A DNA stretch of 64,000 nucleotides from DASUPK01 sp963815665 (GTDB lineage: Bacteria; Actinomycetota; Thermoleophilia; Solirubrobacterales; 70-9): assembly GCA_963815665.1 (NCBI GenBank), contig CAWFHN010000011.1, forward strand, positions 463,746-527,745. The letters run 5' to 3'. Of this stretch, positions 16,904 to 25,572 are shown one piece after another. Below the pieces are notes generated by a model that saw nothing but the letters and a program-made list of their open reading frames with translations, was not told the origin of the DNA and searched no databases. The translations under genes were made by a program, and so were the position numbers. The number at the start of each line of letters is the position of its first letter. Position 1 is the stretch's first letter.

Positions 16904-16931
16904 ATTATAGGTACGAACGCACAGCCTCAAC
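16904..16931 (-). promoter_or_regulatory. Sigma-70-type promoter for rsiG-garA-ftsR
   Basis: On the minus strand a perfect TATAAT (16904-16909) is preceded by TTGAGG (16925-16930) at 15 bases, or GTTGAG at 16. The start of transcription would fall near 16897, about 25 bases upstream of the rsiG start. This is the best -10 hexamer seen in the window. Confidence 0.6.
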
Positions 16932-16950
16932 CGGGACTTGAGTGTTTTGG

Positions 16951-17592
16951 CTACGCAGTTGCAAGCTCACGCAGCCCGGTCCTGACGTAGGCGATCGTCC
17001 CGAGGACCCCGAAGACCAGGCCGACGATCAGCATCGCGCTCCAGACCCAGCTGTCGGAGACCATCGCGAAGAAGAGCGACGCCATCACCGGCGCGACGGC
17101 TATCCGGCCAAGCCAGTTGATCTGCAGCTCCCCGATTCGCCTCAGCGCGACCTCGGCGAGCAGTGCGGTTATCGCCTCTCGGGCCACGAGCACCGCGAGG
17201 GCCCAGCGCGGCAGCAGCTCGAAGTGCCAGCAGACCGCCACGCCGCAGAGGATCGTCAGGCGGTCGACGATCGGGTCCAGGATCGCCCCCATGCGGCTGT
17301 ACTGGCCCGTCGCCCGGGCCAGGAAGCCGTCCACGTAGTCGCCCACCGCGATCAGCCAGAAGATCGCGGCCGCCCAGGGGTCGCGGCCATCGCCGGACGA
17401 GAACGCCAGGTAGAGAAAGACCGGGAGGCCGGCGAGGCGGATGTAGCCGACGGCGTTCGGGATCGTCCACGGGCGCAGCGGCTGCCCCGGCCTCGTCTGG
17501 CGCGGCGGCGGGCCCGAGCGATCGAGGCCGAACTGGCGCCGGAACCCCTTTCGCCGCCCCTTGCGAAAGGATTGTCCGCGGCTCCGGCCCAT
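16951..17592 (-). CDS. pgsA: CDP-alcohol phosphatidyltransferase (PgsA-like)
   Basis: 213 residues with several membrane helices and the full CDP-alcohol phosphotransferase signature: GDYVDGFLARATG then GAILDPIVDR, giving all catalytic aspartates of D-x2-D-G-x2-A-R-x8-G-x3-D-x3-D. It makes phosphatidylglycerophosphate or a related phospholipid from CDP-diacylglycerol. A basic 40-residue N-terminal extension precedes the first helix. Its start is only 11 bases from the divergent proS start. Proximity to garA and ftsR recalls mycobacterial pgsA2 near Rv1827. The exact alcohol acceptor is not determined. Confidence 0.88.
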   Translation of the reverse strand: MGRSRGQSFRKGRRKGFRRQFGLDRSGPPPRQTRPGQPLRPWTIPNAVGYIRLAGLPVFLYLAFSSGDGRDPWAAAIFWLIAVGDYVDGFLARATGQYSRMGAILDPIVDRLTILCGVAVCWHFELLPRWALAVLVAREAITALLAEVALRRIGELQINWLGRIAVAPVMASLFFAMVSDSWVWSAMLIVGLVFGVLGTIAYVRTGLRELATA

Positions 17593-17603
17593 CAGGCGAG
17601 CAT

Positions 17604-19112
17604 ATGGAAGGAAAGGCGAAAACCGGCATCTCCCCCACGCGCGCTGAGGATTTCCCTCAGTGGTTCCAGAGCGTGGTCCGCGACGCGGAGGTCGCGGAGC
17701 TGGACCACGTCCGCGGCGCCATGGTGATTCGCCCCTGGGGATACGGGATCTGGGAGCTGATGCAGCGCGGCCTCGACGACGGGATCAAGGAGACGGGCGC
17801 GGTGAACGCGTACTTCCCGCTGTTCATCCCGCTGAGCTACTTGGAGGAGGAGGCGAAGCACGTGGAGGGCTTCGCCAAGGAGATGGCGGTCGTGACGCAC
17901 CACCGGCTCGAACAGGGCGAGGATGGCTCCCTGCATCCCGCCGCGGAGCTGCCGGAGCCTCTGATCGTCCGCCCCACCTCGGAGACTGTGATCGGCCGCT
18001 CGTTCGCGAAGTGGATCAACTCCTACCGCGACCTGCCGCTGATGATCAACCAGTGGTGCAACATCGTCCGCTGGGAGCTGCGCCCCCGGGTTCTGCTCCG
18101 CACCACGGAGTTCCTCTGGCAGGAGGGCCACACGGCCCACGCATCGGAGGAGGAGGCGCTGGAGGAGACCCGCCGGATGCTGGGCGTCTATCGCGAGTTC
18201 GCCGAGTCTCTGCTCGCGATCCCCGTGATCCCGGGCGAGAAGCCTGAGTCCGAGCGTTTCCCAGGCGCCGAGATCACGCTCTCGATCGAGGCGATGATGC
18301 AGGACGGCAAGGCGCTCCAGTCAGGCACCTCCCACTACCTCGGCCAGAACTTCTCGGGATCGATGGAGATGGAGTTCACGGACGAGGACGGGGAGCGGAA
18401 GCTCTGTTACACGACCTCCTGGGGCCTCTCCACCCGGATGCTCGGCGCGGTGGTGATGACTCACGCGGACGACAACGGCCTCCGGGTTCCCCCCCGGGTC
18501 GCGGCCAAGCAGGTCCAGATCGTCCCGATCACCCGCGATGACCCGACGGCGGTCCTCGAGGCGGCTCGCGGGCTCCAGGCCGAGCTCGAGGGCATGTCAT
18601 GGATGGACATGCCGGTTCGCGCCGACGTCGATGCCCGCGACCGCAAGCCGGCCGAGAAGCGCTGGGAGTGGATCCGCAAGGGCGTGCCGATCGTGATCGA
18701 GCTCGGCGAGCGGGACATCGAGCAGGGAGTGGTGACGATGACCAGGCGGGACGACCCCGGCCTCTCTCGCGACGCGGTGCCGCGCGAGGGCGCCGCGGAG
18801 GCCGCGGTGGGCATCCTCGGCGACATCCAGCTCGGCTACTTCGAGGCGGCCGCCAAGCGCCTGCGCGAGCGGACCCGGGAGGACATCACGACCCTCGATG
18901 AGTTCCGGGAGTTCTTCTCGGGCGATGACACGGACTCGGGTGGCTTCGTCAAGGCGCCGTGGAGCGAGGACCCGGAGACCGAGAGGACGATGGGCGAACT
19001 GGGGGTAACGGTGCGGTGCATCCCGTTCGACGAGGAGCTTCCGGCCGGCGCCCGCTGTGTGATCACCGGCGAACCGGCGAAGGTCGTCGCGATCTTCGCG
19101 AAGGCCTACTGA
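17604..19112 (+). CDS. proS: Prolyl-tRNA synthetase, archaeal/eukaryotic type
   Basis: 502 residues. The start at ISPTRAEDFPQWFQSVVRDAE, class II motif 2 (RWELRPRVLLRTTEFLWQEGHTAH, read in two parts), the catalytic-domain segment YTTSWGLSTRMLGAVVMTHAD, the anticodon-binding domain and the C-terminal end FAKAY are those of the shorter archaeal/eukaryotic-like ProRS, lacking the bacterial editing insertion. It charges tRNA-Pro. I chose the ATG at 17604; further upstream in frame the sequence is antisense to pgsA. Its promoter must lie within the divergent pgsA gene. Confidence 0.95.
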   Translation: MEGKAKTGISPTRAEDFPQWFQSVVRDAEVAELDHVRGAMVIRPWGYGIWELMQRGLDDGIKETGAVNAYFPLFIPLSYLEEEAKHVEGFAKEMAVVTHHRLEQGEDGSLHPAAELPEPLIVRPTSETVIGRSFAKWINSYRDLPLMINQWCNIVRWELRPRVLLRTTEFLWQEGHTAHASEEEALEETRRMLGVYREFAESLLAIPVIPGEKPESERFPGAEITLSIEAMMQDGKALQSGTSHYLGQNFSGSMEMEFTDEDGERKLCYTTSWGLSTRMLGAVVMTHADDNGLRVPPRVAAKQVQIVPITRDDPTAVLEAARGLQAELEGMSWMDMPVRADVDARDRKPAEKRWEWIRKGVPIVIELGERDIEQGVVTMTRRDDPGLSRDAVPREGAAEAAVGILGDIQLGYFEAAAKRLRERTREDITTLDEFREFFSGDDTDSGGFVKAPWSEDPETERTMGELGVTVRCIPFDEELPAGARCVITGEPAKVVAIFAKAY

Positions 19113-19238
19113 GCCTTACCGTTTCCTAAGGGAACTCTCACCATCACCGAACCTCGGGCACGCTAGGGTCGCGCCAAGGGAAGGAACTCAGCTGCGGAGC
19201 GAGGGCGATTCGGGCCCGCGCGCCGCGAGGAGGTCCGA

Positions 19239-19442
19239 ATGAGAGAAATGGCTGGTCGGCTTGGGCCTCTGAGGGGCGGCTTGGCAGCCCCCGCCGTGTT
19301 CAACCTGAACTCGCCGGCCCACTACGTCCACTGGCACTTCTTCCAGATGTCGGTGGCGAACGTGATCGTGATCGGGCTGATGATCGCCGTCTTCATCCTC
19401 GCGCTCGTCATCCCCTTCCCCAAGCGCGAGGTCGAGAAGTGA
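19239..19442 (+). CDS. Small single-pass membrane protein of the cytochrome b operon
   Basis: 67 residues with a good Shine-Dalgarno (GGAGG) upstream and one membrane helix at about 38-60 (ANVIVIGLMIAVFILALVIP), ending in a positively charged tail. The stop overlaps the cytochrome b start (GTGA). It precedes and is cotranscribed with the b-type cytochrome, so it is probably a small subunit or assembly factor. A TAGGGT -10-like hexamer lies at 19164-19169. I do not recognise a named family. Confidence 0.65.
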   Translation: MREMAGRLGPLRGGLAAPAVFNLNSPAHYVHWHFFQMSVANVIVIGLMIAVFILALVIPFPKREVEK

Positions 19443-20083
19443 GCCCCGAAACCGAGAAGCGCATGTGGACCGAGCGGATCCGCTCGCGCGCCATCGGCGC
19501 CCTTCCGCCCGAGAAGCTCCTGCCGGACCGCCAGCCCGCCTATGTCTCGTCGTGGATCTACGTCTTCGGCGTCGCCACGATCGCGGCACTGCTCGTCGTT
19601 GTCGGTTCGGGCGTGATCCTCGGCCTCAAGGGGCCGGCCTGGTGGCACGAATCAGGCGTGGGCAAGTTCTTCAACAGCATCCACCTGTGGGCGGTGGAGG
19701 TCTTCTTCTTCGCCATGGTCGTGCATCTCTGGGGTAAGTTCTTCATGGGGGCCTGGCGCGGAGGCAGGGCTTGGATCTGGGTGACAGGGGCGATCGTCTT
19801 CCTCGTCTCGATCGGCACCGCCTTCACCGGTTACCTCTCCCAGCAGAACTTCGACTCGCAGTGGATCGCGAGCGAGGGCAAGGACGGGCTCAACTCGGTC
19901 GGGATCGGCGCCTTCTTCAACGTCGCCGACTTCGGCCAGATGTACACCTGGCACGTGATCCTGCTTCCCGTCGCGGTGGTTGCGCTGGTCGTCGGGCACG
20001 TCCTCCTGGTGAGGAAGCACGGCGTGGTGCCGCCATACGCCGCGAAGGTTGCCCGTGCCGCTTCGGCCAAGGAACCGGCGTGA
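19439..20083 (+). CDS. Cytochrome b N-terminal domain protein (b6 type)
   Basis: A 214-residue membrane protein with four helices. Helix B has histidines spaced H-x13-H (SIHLWAVEVFFFAMVVHLW) and helix D H-x14-H (WHVILLPVAVVALVVGHVL). These are the four ligands of two b haems, and the x14 spacing in helix D is that of cytochrome b6 rather than mitochondrial-type cytochrome b. The protein ends after helix D, as b6 does. Start is a GTG overlapping the previous stop; its own stop overlaps the next start. It should be the haem core of a quinol-oxidising complex. Confidence 0.85.
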   Translation: MSPETEKRMWTERIRSRAIGALPPEKLLPDRQPAYVSSWIYVFGVATIAALLVVVGSGVILGLKGPAWWHESGVGKFFNSIHLWAVEVFFFAMVVHLWGKFFMGAWRGGRAWIWVTGAIVFLVSIGTAFTGYLSQQNFDSQWIASEGKDGLNSVGIGAFFNVADFGQMYTWHVILLPVAVVALVVGHVLLVRKHGVVPPYAAKVARAASAKEPA

Positions 20084-21042
20084 GCCCGCGGCAGCCCAAC
20101 CCCGCACCGCTCGAGTCGGCGGATTGGGACGGCCCGTACATCCGCTACGACCTCGTCAAGGAGTTCGTCGTCGCACTTTTGGTGGTCACCGTGCTGATCG
20201 TCTTGTTCACGGTCCTCTTCTCCTCCCCCGATGACAGGCCCGTGACGATCCAGCAGTGGTCGCGCACCGATCCGGCCGGGTTCGTGTCCACCGCCGTCAC
20301 CGAACTCGACGGCTCCAGCGAGGTCGCGACCTACGGGCCGCCCTACAACCACACACCTGGGACGGGACAGAAGATCGGCCCGCTCAACCTGCAGAGCGCC
20401 GCCGGCGTGCACTTCCCGATTGACACGGCGCGGGACTTCGTCCTCAACCCGTTGGGCAGCATTCCCGGCAACGCTCCTCTCGCCGGAGCCCTCAAGACCT
20501 ACCAGGCGGCCCCGGCAGCCCAGCAGAAGTCATGGACCGACGCCTATACCAAGGGCCTGGACAGCGCCAAATTCACCGGGGGGGTCCCCCAGCTGCCGCC
20601 CGGCGACTACGGCCCTGTGGCGCCGATGATGGCCTCGCTTGCGGGCATGGCTCAGACGGGAGGCCTCGACGGCGCCCTGCTCAACGCGAATCAGTTCTAC
20701 CAAACCAACTACACCAAGCCGCTGCTCTTCCTCTCCGGAGGCGACTACTTCGAGTCACGTGCCGAGGAGCAGCATCTGCTCGGCGAGCAGTGGGGCATGA
20801 TGAACGAGACGGGCAGCTACCCGGGCCAGGTCTGGCTCTGGCTCTACACCTTCTGGTACCAGGTCGCCCCGTTCGACACCTCGGAGAACGCTGACGCGCA
20901 AGTCTGGGCGCTGATGATGCTGCTCTCCCTCGCCTTCATCTGCATCCCGGTGATCCCCGGCCTGCGCAGCCTGCCGCGCCACCTCGGCGTCCACCGCCTG
21001 ATCTGGCGTGACCACTACAGGCGAGTCGAGGGCAATAGCTGA
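20080..21042 (+). CDS. Third subunit of the cytochrome b operon, function unknown
   Basis: A 320-residue protein beginning with a GTG that overlaps the cytochrome b stop. It has one membrane helix near residues 25-47, a long hydrophilic central region with SSEVATYGPPYNH and FESRAEEQHLLGEQWGMM, and one membrane helix near the C-terminus (ALMMLLSLAFICIPVIPGL). It lacks the three-helix subunit IV/cytochrome b C-terminal pattern, CxxCH haem motifs and Rieske cysteine-histidine motifs. It may occupy the subunit IV position in a divergent bc-type complex. This is inference from operon position. Confidence 0.7.
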   Translation: MSPRQPNPAPLESADWDGPYIRYDLVKEFVVALLVVTVLIVLFTVLFSSPDDRPVTIQQWSRTDPAGFVSTAVTELDGSSEVATYGPPYNHTPGTGQKIGPLNLQSAAGVHFPIDTARDFVLNPLGSIPGNAPLAGALKTYQAAPAAQQKSWTDAYTKGLDSAKFTGGVPQLPPGDYGPVAPMMASLAGMAQTGGLDGALLNANQFYQTNYTKPLLFLSGGDYFESRAEEQHLLGEQWGMMNETGSYPGQVWLWLYTFWYQVAPFDTSENADAQVWALMMLLSLAFICIPVIPGLRSLPRHLGVHRLIWRDHYRRVEGNS

Positions 21043-21076
21043 GCATCCCCCGCGCGAGCCGATCTTCGCGAGAGGC

Positions 21077-21199
21077 CTACTGAGCGCCCTGTCGGCTCGC
21101 GGGCGGCGCCGGTGTGTCGGTGTTCCTGCGCAGGTCGACGAAGAAAGACGTCCCGCACGAGAGGCACCCGACCATCGCGCCGTAACGCGTGTAGGTCAT
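21077..21199 (-). CDS. Possible 40-residue protein with CxxC knuckle
   Basis: A short reading frame from the ATG at 21199 to the TAG at 21077-21079. It contains YTRYGAMVGCLSCGTSFFVDL, whose CLSCG knuckle inside a beta-hairpin-like pattern resembles half a zinc ribbon, and ends in a Pro/Gln tail. No Shine-Dalgarno is evident. It lies in the gap between the cytochrome operon and ispG. Support is only the protein-like composition, so it may be spurious. Confidence 0.35.
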   Translation of the reverse strand: MTYTRYGAMVGCLSCGTSFFVDLRRNTDTPAPPASRQGAQ

Positions 21200-21223
21200 C
21201 AGGCGAAGACTCAATGGATTGCT

Positions 21224-21382
21224 GTGTCCACACATGAGGCGGAGATCATCGCCTCCGAGAAGCGCCGTGAAAAGCGTGCGAACTACCTTCGATTGGCGTG
21301 CGAACTACGCCAGCTGGCGCGGGAGAAATACGGATCGGCGAGTCGTACGAACGTCCATGGCGCCGCGATCAGGTGCGGGTGA
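21224..21382 (+). CDS. Possible 52-residue basic helical protein
   Basis: From a GTG at 21224 the frame encodes an amphipathic helical peptide (EAEIIASEKRREKRANYLRL, ELRQLAREKYG) and ends by overlapping the ispG 3' end. It diverges from the CxxC micro-protein, the two starts lying 24 bases apart. No family is recognised and the assignment is tentative. Confidence 0.28.
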   Translation: MSTHEAEIIASEKRREKRANYLRLACELRQLAREKYGSASRTNVHGAAIRCG

Positions 21383-22679
21383 AGCGGCGGCCGGCAACCG
21401 GCGAGGCATCCTCGTCCAGGGCGGGGCGCTTGACGGGCTTCAGGTAGGGCTCGCCCTCGGCCAGGTCGGGGCCGGTGACGTCGGCGGCGTCGGCGCGGGC
21501 GGCCTCGGCCTCGAGCTTTGCGATGCGCTCGGGGGTGAGCTCGCCCGCGTTCTCCTCCTCGATCCTGGCGAGCCAGTCCGCTCCCTCCCGGGCCTTGGTT
21601 TCCTCCACCTCGACCGAGCCGCGGTCGAGTGACTTGTCGATCTCGGCGAAGAGGGTGTCGACGAGCTCCGACTGCGGGACCTTCCGCAGGGGCTTGCCAT
21701 GGGAGAAGATCAGGCCCTCGTCCTTGGCGCCCGTGATCCCGAAATCCGCATGGGATGCCTCGCCGATGCCGTTGACGGCGCAGCCGAGCACGGCGACCTC
21801 GATCGGCTCCTCGTATCCCTCGAGGCGCTGCTCGATCTCGGCGACCACCGTGTCCATGTCGAATTGGAGGCGGCCGCAGGTCGGGCAGGCGATCAGCACG
21901 GGACCTCGCTCGCGCAGCTTCAGGGCCTTGAGGATCTCCCAGCCGACCTTGACCTCCTCCTCGGCATGGAAGGTCGAGAGCGAGATCCGGATGGTGTCTC
22001 CCACTCCGTCGGCGAGCAATGTGCCGAGGCCCACCGATGACTTCAGCGAACCCGACCACTTGGTCCCGGCCTCGGTGATCCCCAGGTGGATCGGGTAGGG
22101 GATGCGCTCGGCCAGCAGGCGGTTGGAGGCGATCGTGTTCGGGACGCTGGTCGACTTGATCGAGACCTTGAAGTTCTCGAAGTCGAGCGACTCCATCATC
22201 TCGACGAACTCGACCGCTGCCTGGACCAGTGCCTCAACCGAGTCCTGGCGCTCGAGCTCATGCAGGTGCTTGGGAAGGGACCCCGAGTTGACCCCGATCC
22301 GCATTGGGACGTTGGCCGCGGTCGCCTTCTTCGCCACCTCGGCGACCTTCTCCCGCCCGCCGATGTTGCCCGGGTTGAGGCGAATGCAGTCCGCTCCCGC
22401 GTCAATCGCCTTCAGCGCGAGGGTGTGGTTGAAGTGGATGTCGGCGATCACCGGGATCGGCGACTGCTTGACGATCGTCTTCAGCGCCTCCACGTCCTTG
22501 TCGCGCGGCACCGCCACGCGCACGAGATCGGCGCCGGCCTCAGCGACTGTGCGGATCTGCTCCATGGTCGCCTCGAGGTTGGCCGTCTCGGTCTTGCACA
22601 TCGTCTGCACGGCGACCGGCGCGCCGCCCCCGATCGGGACGTCGCGCACGAAGATCTGGCGCTTCGAGGACACGGGCAC
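21369..22679 (-). CDS. ispG: 4-hydroxy-3-methylbut-2-enyl diphosphate synthase
   Basis: 436 residues. The N-terminal TIM barrel has VAVQTMCKT and ADIHFNHTLALKAIDAGADC; the C-terminal 4Fe-4S domain has ACPTCGRLQFD and VLGCAVNGIGEA, giving the three cluster cysteines. It performs the penultimate MEP-pathway step to isoprenoid precursors. A C-terminal tail of about 50 residues, rich in Glu/Ala, extends past the usual end. Two GTG starts six bases apart (22679, 22673) are possible. dxr of the same pathway lies at 26.9 kb on the same strand, separated by rseP, fadD and a deacetylase. Confidence 0.95.
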   Translation of the reverse strand: MPVSSKRQIFVRDVPIGGGAPVAVQTMCKTETANLEATMEQIRTVAEAGADLVRVAVPRDKDVEALKTIVKQSPIPVIADIHFNHTLALKAIDAGADCIRLNPGNIGGREKVAEVAKKATAANVPMRIGVNSGSLPKHLHELERQDSVEALVQAAVEFVEMMESLDFENFKVSIKSTSVPNTIASNRLLAERIPYPIHLGITEAGTKWSGSLKSSVGLGTLLADGVGDTIRISLSTFHAEEEVKVGWEILKALKLRERGPVLIACPTCGRLQFDMDTVVAEIEQRLEGYEEPIEVAVLGCAVNGIGEASHADFGITGAKDEGLIFSHGKPLRKVPQSELVDTLFAEIDKSLDRGSVEVEETKAREGADWLARIEEENAGELTPERIAKLEAEAARADAADVTGPDLAEGEPYLKPVKRPALDEDASPVAGRRFTRT

Positions 22680-22741
22680 AGGGTAGCCGTGGGGCTGGTA
22701 CGGGCGTTTAGCAGAGGTGAATCGTGCGGCACCGCAAGTGG

Positions 22742-23686
22742 CTACGCGCCTGCCTGCTGCAGCTTCCGCTCCAGCCCGCTGACGCCGTCCGAGCCGTCCA
22801 CCCGGATCCGCTTCAGCGTGTACATCTCGCTCTTCGCGGCGAGGCCCTCGTCGGTGGTGGTCGCTCCGAGGTAGCCGGCGTCGCGCACGGCCTGGATCGC
22901 CTGGTCGTCGTAGCGGCCCGACGGGTAGCAGAAGAAGTTGACCGGTTGATGGAATCGCTGCTGCAGCATCTTCCGGGATCCGGCGACCTCGTCCTGGAGC
23001 TGTGCGCCGCTCGCCTGGGAGACGTCGACGTGGTTGATCGTGTGCGAGTCGAGCTCCCAGCCGTCGTTGACCATCGTCTGGACCATCTGGTTGCTGAGCT
23101 CGGCATCGGGCTGGCCGATGCGGCCCGCAATCGCGCTCAGGACCCCCGGCCAGCCGAGCTTGCGCAACTCGGGCCGCGCGTACACGTACTGACTGCGGTA
23201 GCCATCGTCGAAGGAGACGACCACGGGCTTCTTCGGGAGCTTGCCCCCCTTGAACCAGGCATCGTAGACCTGGTTCAGGCTCACGCCCGCGTAGCCCTGC
23301 TTCTCGAGCGCCTCCATCTGCTGATCGAAGGTCTTCGGGTCGACGTAGAGCTCCGGTAACTGCGCGCTCGCCGGGGCGTCGGCGATCACGTGGTACATCA
23401 GCACCGGGACGGGAGCGTGGGTGCTGACGAGGTTGCCCGTGTCCGGCGGTGGGCCCATGCCTCCGGGGCTGAGCTTCGTGCCGCTCCCGGCACCCTTCTT
23501 CTTCCCGCCCGCTTTCGCGGTCGAGCTTCCACCGCCGCCCGAGCCGCCGTGGGACGCGCCCACGGCCACCCCGGCCGCCAGAGCGAGCACGGCCGCGACC
23601 GCCAGGACGTTTCGGCGGCGCCTCCCCGCCCTCCTCCGCCGCTCCGCCTCTCGACGGGCGTCGCGGCTGTTCCTCTGTCCCTCCAA
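22742..23686 (-). CDS. Exported polysaccharide deacetylase (NodB domain)
   Basis: A 314-residue protein with a very basic N-terminus, one membrane/signal helix (about 26-45) and a Gly/Lys linker, then a carbohydrate esterase 4 domain. It has LMYHVIAD, the SFDDGYRS motif with the metal and base aspartates, the metal-binding SHTINH, and the FCYPSGRYDD motif. It likely removes acetyl groups from cell-wall or capsular N-acetyl sugars outside the membrane. It sits six bases downstream of the acyl-CoA ligase and upstream of ispG on the same strand. Confidence 0.88.
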   Translation of the reverse strand: MEGQRNSRDARREAERRRRAGRRRRNVLAVAAVLALAAGVAVGASHGGSGGGGSSTAKAGGKKKGAGSGTKLSPGGMGPPPDTGNLVSTHAPVPVLMYHVIADAPASAQLPELYVDPKTFDQQMEALEKQGYAGVSLNQVYDAWFKGGKLPKKPVVVSFDDGYRSQYVYARPELRKLGWPGVLSAIAGRIGQPDAELSNQMVQTMVNDGWELDSHTINHVDVSQASGAQLQDEVAGSRKMLQQRFHQPVNFFCYPSGRYDDQAIQAVRDAGYLGATTTDEGLAAKSEMYTLKRIRVDGSDGVSGLERKLQQAGA

Positions 23687-23692
23687 GCCGGC

Positions 23693-25507
23693 CTAGCGCG
23701 AGTAGAGCGCCTCGATCTCCTCGGCGTACTTCTCGTCGATCGGCTTGCGCTTCAGCTTCATGGTCGGCGTCAGCTCGTCGCCCCCCGGCTCCCATTGCTC
23801 GGGCAGGATCTTGAACCTCTTGATCTGCTCCACGCGGGCCATCTTCTCGTTGGCCTGGTCGACGGCGGCCTGGATCGCGTCCCCCACCGCCTCCTCGCCG
23901 GCAAGGTCCGCCACCGACTTGCCATCGAGCCCGTTCTGGGAGGCCCAGACGGGGGCAAAGTCCGGGTCGAGGACGATCAACGCCGTGTTGTATGGCCGCC
24001 CGTTGCCGATCGCGCAGGCCTGACCCACCAACGGGCTCGCGACCTTCAGGTTGGACTCGATGTTGGCCGGGGACATGTTCTTGCCCGCGGCGCTGATGAT
24101 CAGCTCCTTCTTGCGGTCGACGATCTGCAGGTAGCCGTCCTCGTCGATCTCCCCGATGTCCCCGGTGCGCAGCCAGCCCTCGTCGCCAAAGGCCTCCTCG
24201 TTCTTCTCCGGCATGTTCCGGTACCCGGGCATCACGCAGTCCGCCTTGACCAGCACCTCGCCGTCGTCGTCGAGCTTGATCTCAACACCGGGCGTCGGCG
24301 GGCCCACCGTCCCGATCTTGATCCGGTCGGGCGGGTTGATGGTGCCGAGTCCACAGGTCTCCGACATTCCCCAGAGCTCACCGATCGGGATGCCGATCGC
24401 GTGGAAGAACTCGAGCACCTCCACCGGCGTCGGCGCCGCCCCGACGTTCACCGCCAGAGCCTCGTCGAGGCCGAGCTGCGAGCGCAGACCAGAGAACAGG
24501 AGCTCGTCCGCCTGGGCCGCGGCCTCCGCGATCTCCGCGGGGACCTCCTCGCCCGCCTGCTCGGCGCGAACCTTGGCGAGCGAGGCCTGGAGCCCCTTCT
24601 CCGCGGGCGCCCGCTGCTCCTCGGGGAGGCTCGCCAGCATCGCCTCGAGGCCGGCCTTGAGCTTCTCGAAGATCCGAGGGACGGCGAAGAACCAGGACGG
24701 CTTCACCTTCGGCAGGAACTCGGCGATTCGGCGCGGGTCCTCGCAGACGTGCACCTCCAGCCCCTTCGTCACGGGCAGGTAGTAGTGGGCGTTCCGCTCC
24801 GCGACATGAGCCGCGGGCAGCCACGAGATCACCCTGCCCCCGCGCTCGGGGAGCTGGATCAGCTCGTCCGCCGTCGCGACCGCGAAGAGCAGGTTGCGAT
24901 GGGTGAGCTGCACCCCCTTCGGCGGCCCCGTCGTGCCCGACGTGTAGATCAGCGTCAGCAGGTCGTCGGGCCCGAGGTCCTCGACCGATTCCGCCGGATC
25001 GAAGTCGGGGTCCATCGCCATCAGCTCGTCCAGCGTGTGGTCGCCGCCATCGCCGTCCACGACGATCACGTGCTCGAGGTCGGGTAGATCCTTCCGTGCC
25101 TCGTTGAAGCGCTCCAGAAAGGCGCTCTCGATGATGGCGATCCGACTGCCGGCGTCGGAGACGACGTAGCTGATCTGCTCCGGTGCGAGGGTCTGGTAGA
25201 TCGAGAACGGGACCGCTCCGAGCGACACGGCCGCCAGGTCGCTCGGGATGAACTCCCAGCGGTTGTTGAGCATGATCGCGACGGTGTCCCCCTTCTTCAC
25301 GCCGAGCCTGGCGAGGCCGCCGGCGATCCGGTGGACGTGGTCGCGCACCTCGTTCCAGCTCAGCTCCTTCCCGCGCCCCTCGTCCCGGATCGCGAGATCG
25401 TCGCCCAGGCGGTCCGCCTGCGCGTAGAAGGCCTCGACCAGGTTCCTGGCCTGCAGCTCGGGCGCCTCTCCCCCGCTGGCGTAGCGCTCAGAAGTCGTTA
25501 CCTCCAC
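23693..25507 (-). CDS. Long-chain acyl-CoA synthetase (FadD15-like)
   Basis: 604 residues of the adenylate-forming family. The AMP-binding motif is LIYTSGTTGPPKGV, followed by LPAAHVAERNAHYY, WGMSETCG, and the GWLRTGDIGEIDEDGYLQIVDRKK region at the hinge. It activates fatty acids to acyl-CoA at the membrane face. The GTG start at 25507 has GGAGAG seven bases upstream. The partner could be the WS/DGAT at 3.3 kb. It interrupts the otherwise typical rseP-ispG neighbourhood. Confidence 0.92.
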   Translation of the reverse strand: MEVTTSERYASGGEAPELQARNLVEAFYAQADRLGDDLAIRDEGRGKELSWNEVRDHVHRIAGGLARLGVKKGDTVAIMLNNRWEFIPSDLAAVSLGAVPFSIYQTLAPEQISYVVSDAGSRIAIIESAFLERFNEARKDLPDLEHVIVVDGDGGDHTLDELMAMDPDFDPAESVEDLGPDDLLTLIYTSGTTGPPKGVQLTHRNLLFAVATADELIQLPERGGRVISWLPAAHVAERNAHYYLPVTKGLEVHVCEDPRRIAEFLPKVKPSWFFAVPRIFEKLKAGLEAMLASLPEEQRAPAEKGLQASLAKVRAEQAGEEVPAEIAEAAAQADELLFSGLRSQLGLDEALAVNVGAAPTPVEVLEFFHAIGIPIGELWGMSETCGLGTINPPDRIKIGTVGPPTPGVEIKLDDDGEVLVKADCVMPGYRNMPEKNEEAFGDEGWLRTGDIGEIDEDGYLQIVDRKKELIISAAGKNMSPANIESNLKVASPLVGQACAIGNGRPYNTALIVLDPDFAPVWASQNGLDGKSVADLAGEEAVGDAIQAAVDQANEKMARVEQIKRFKILPEQWEPGGDELTPTMKLKRKPIDEKYAEEIEALYSR

Positions 25508-25572
25508 CGCCGCTCTCCTCTCCTCGGTAGAACCGCTGGGAAACGCTACACGCTCGCCTGGTGCGGGTGCGC

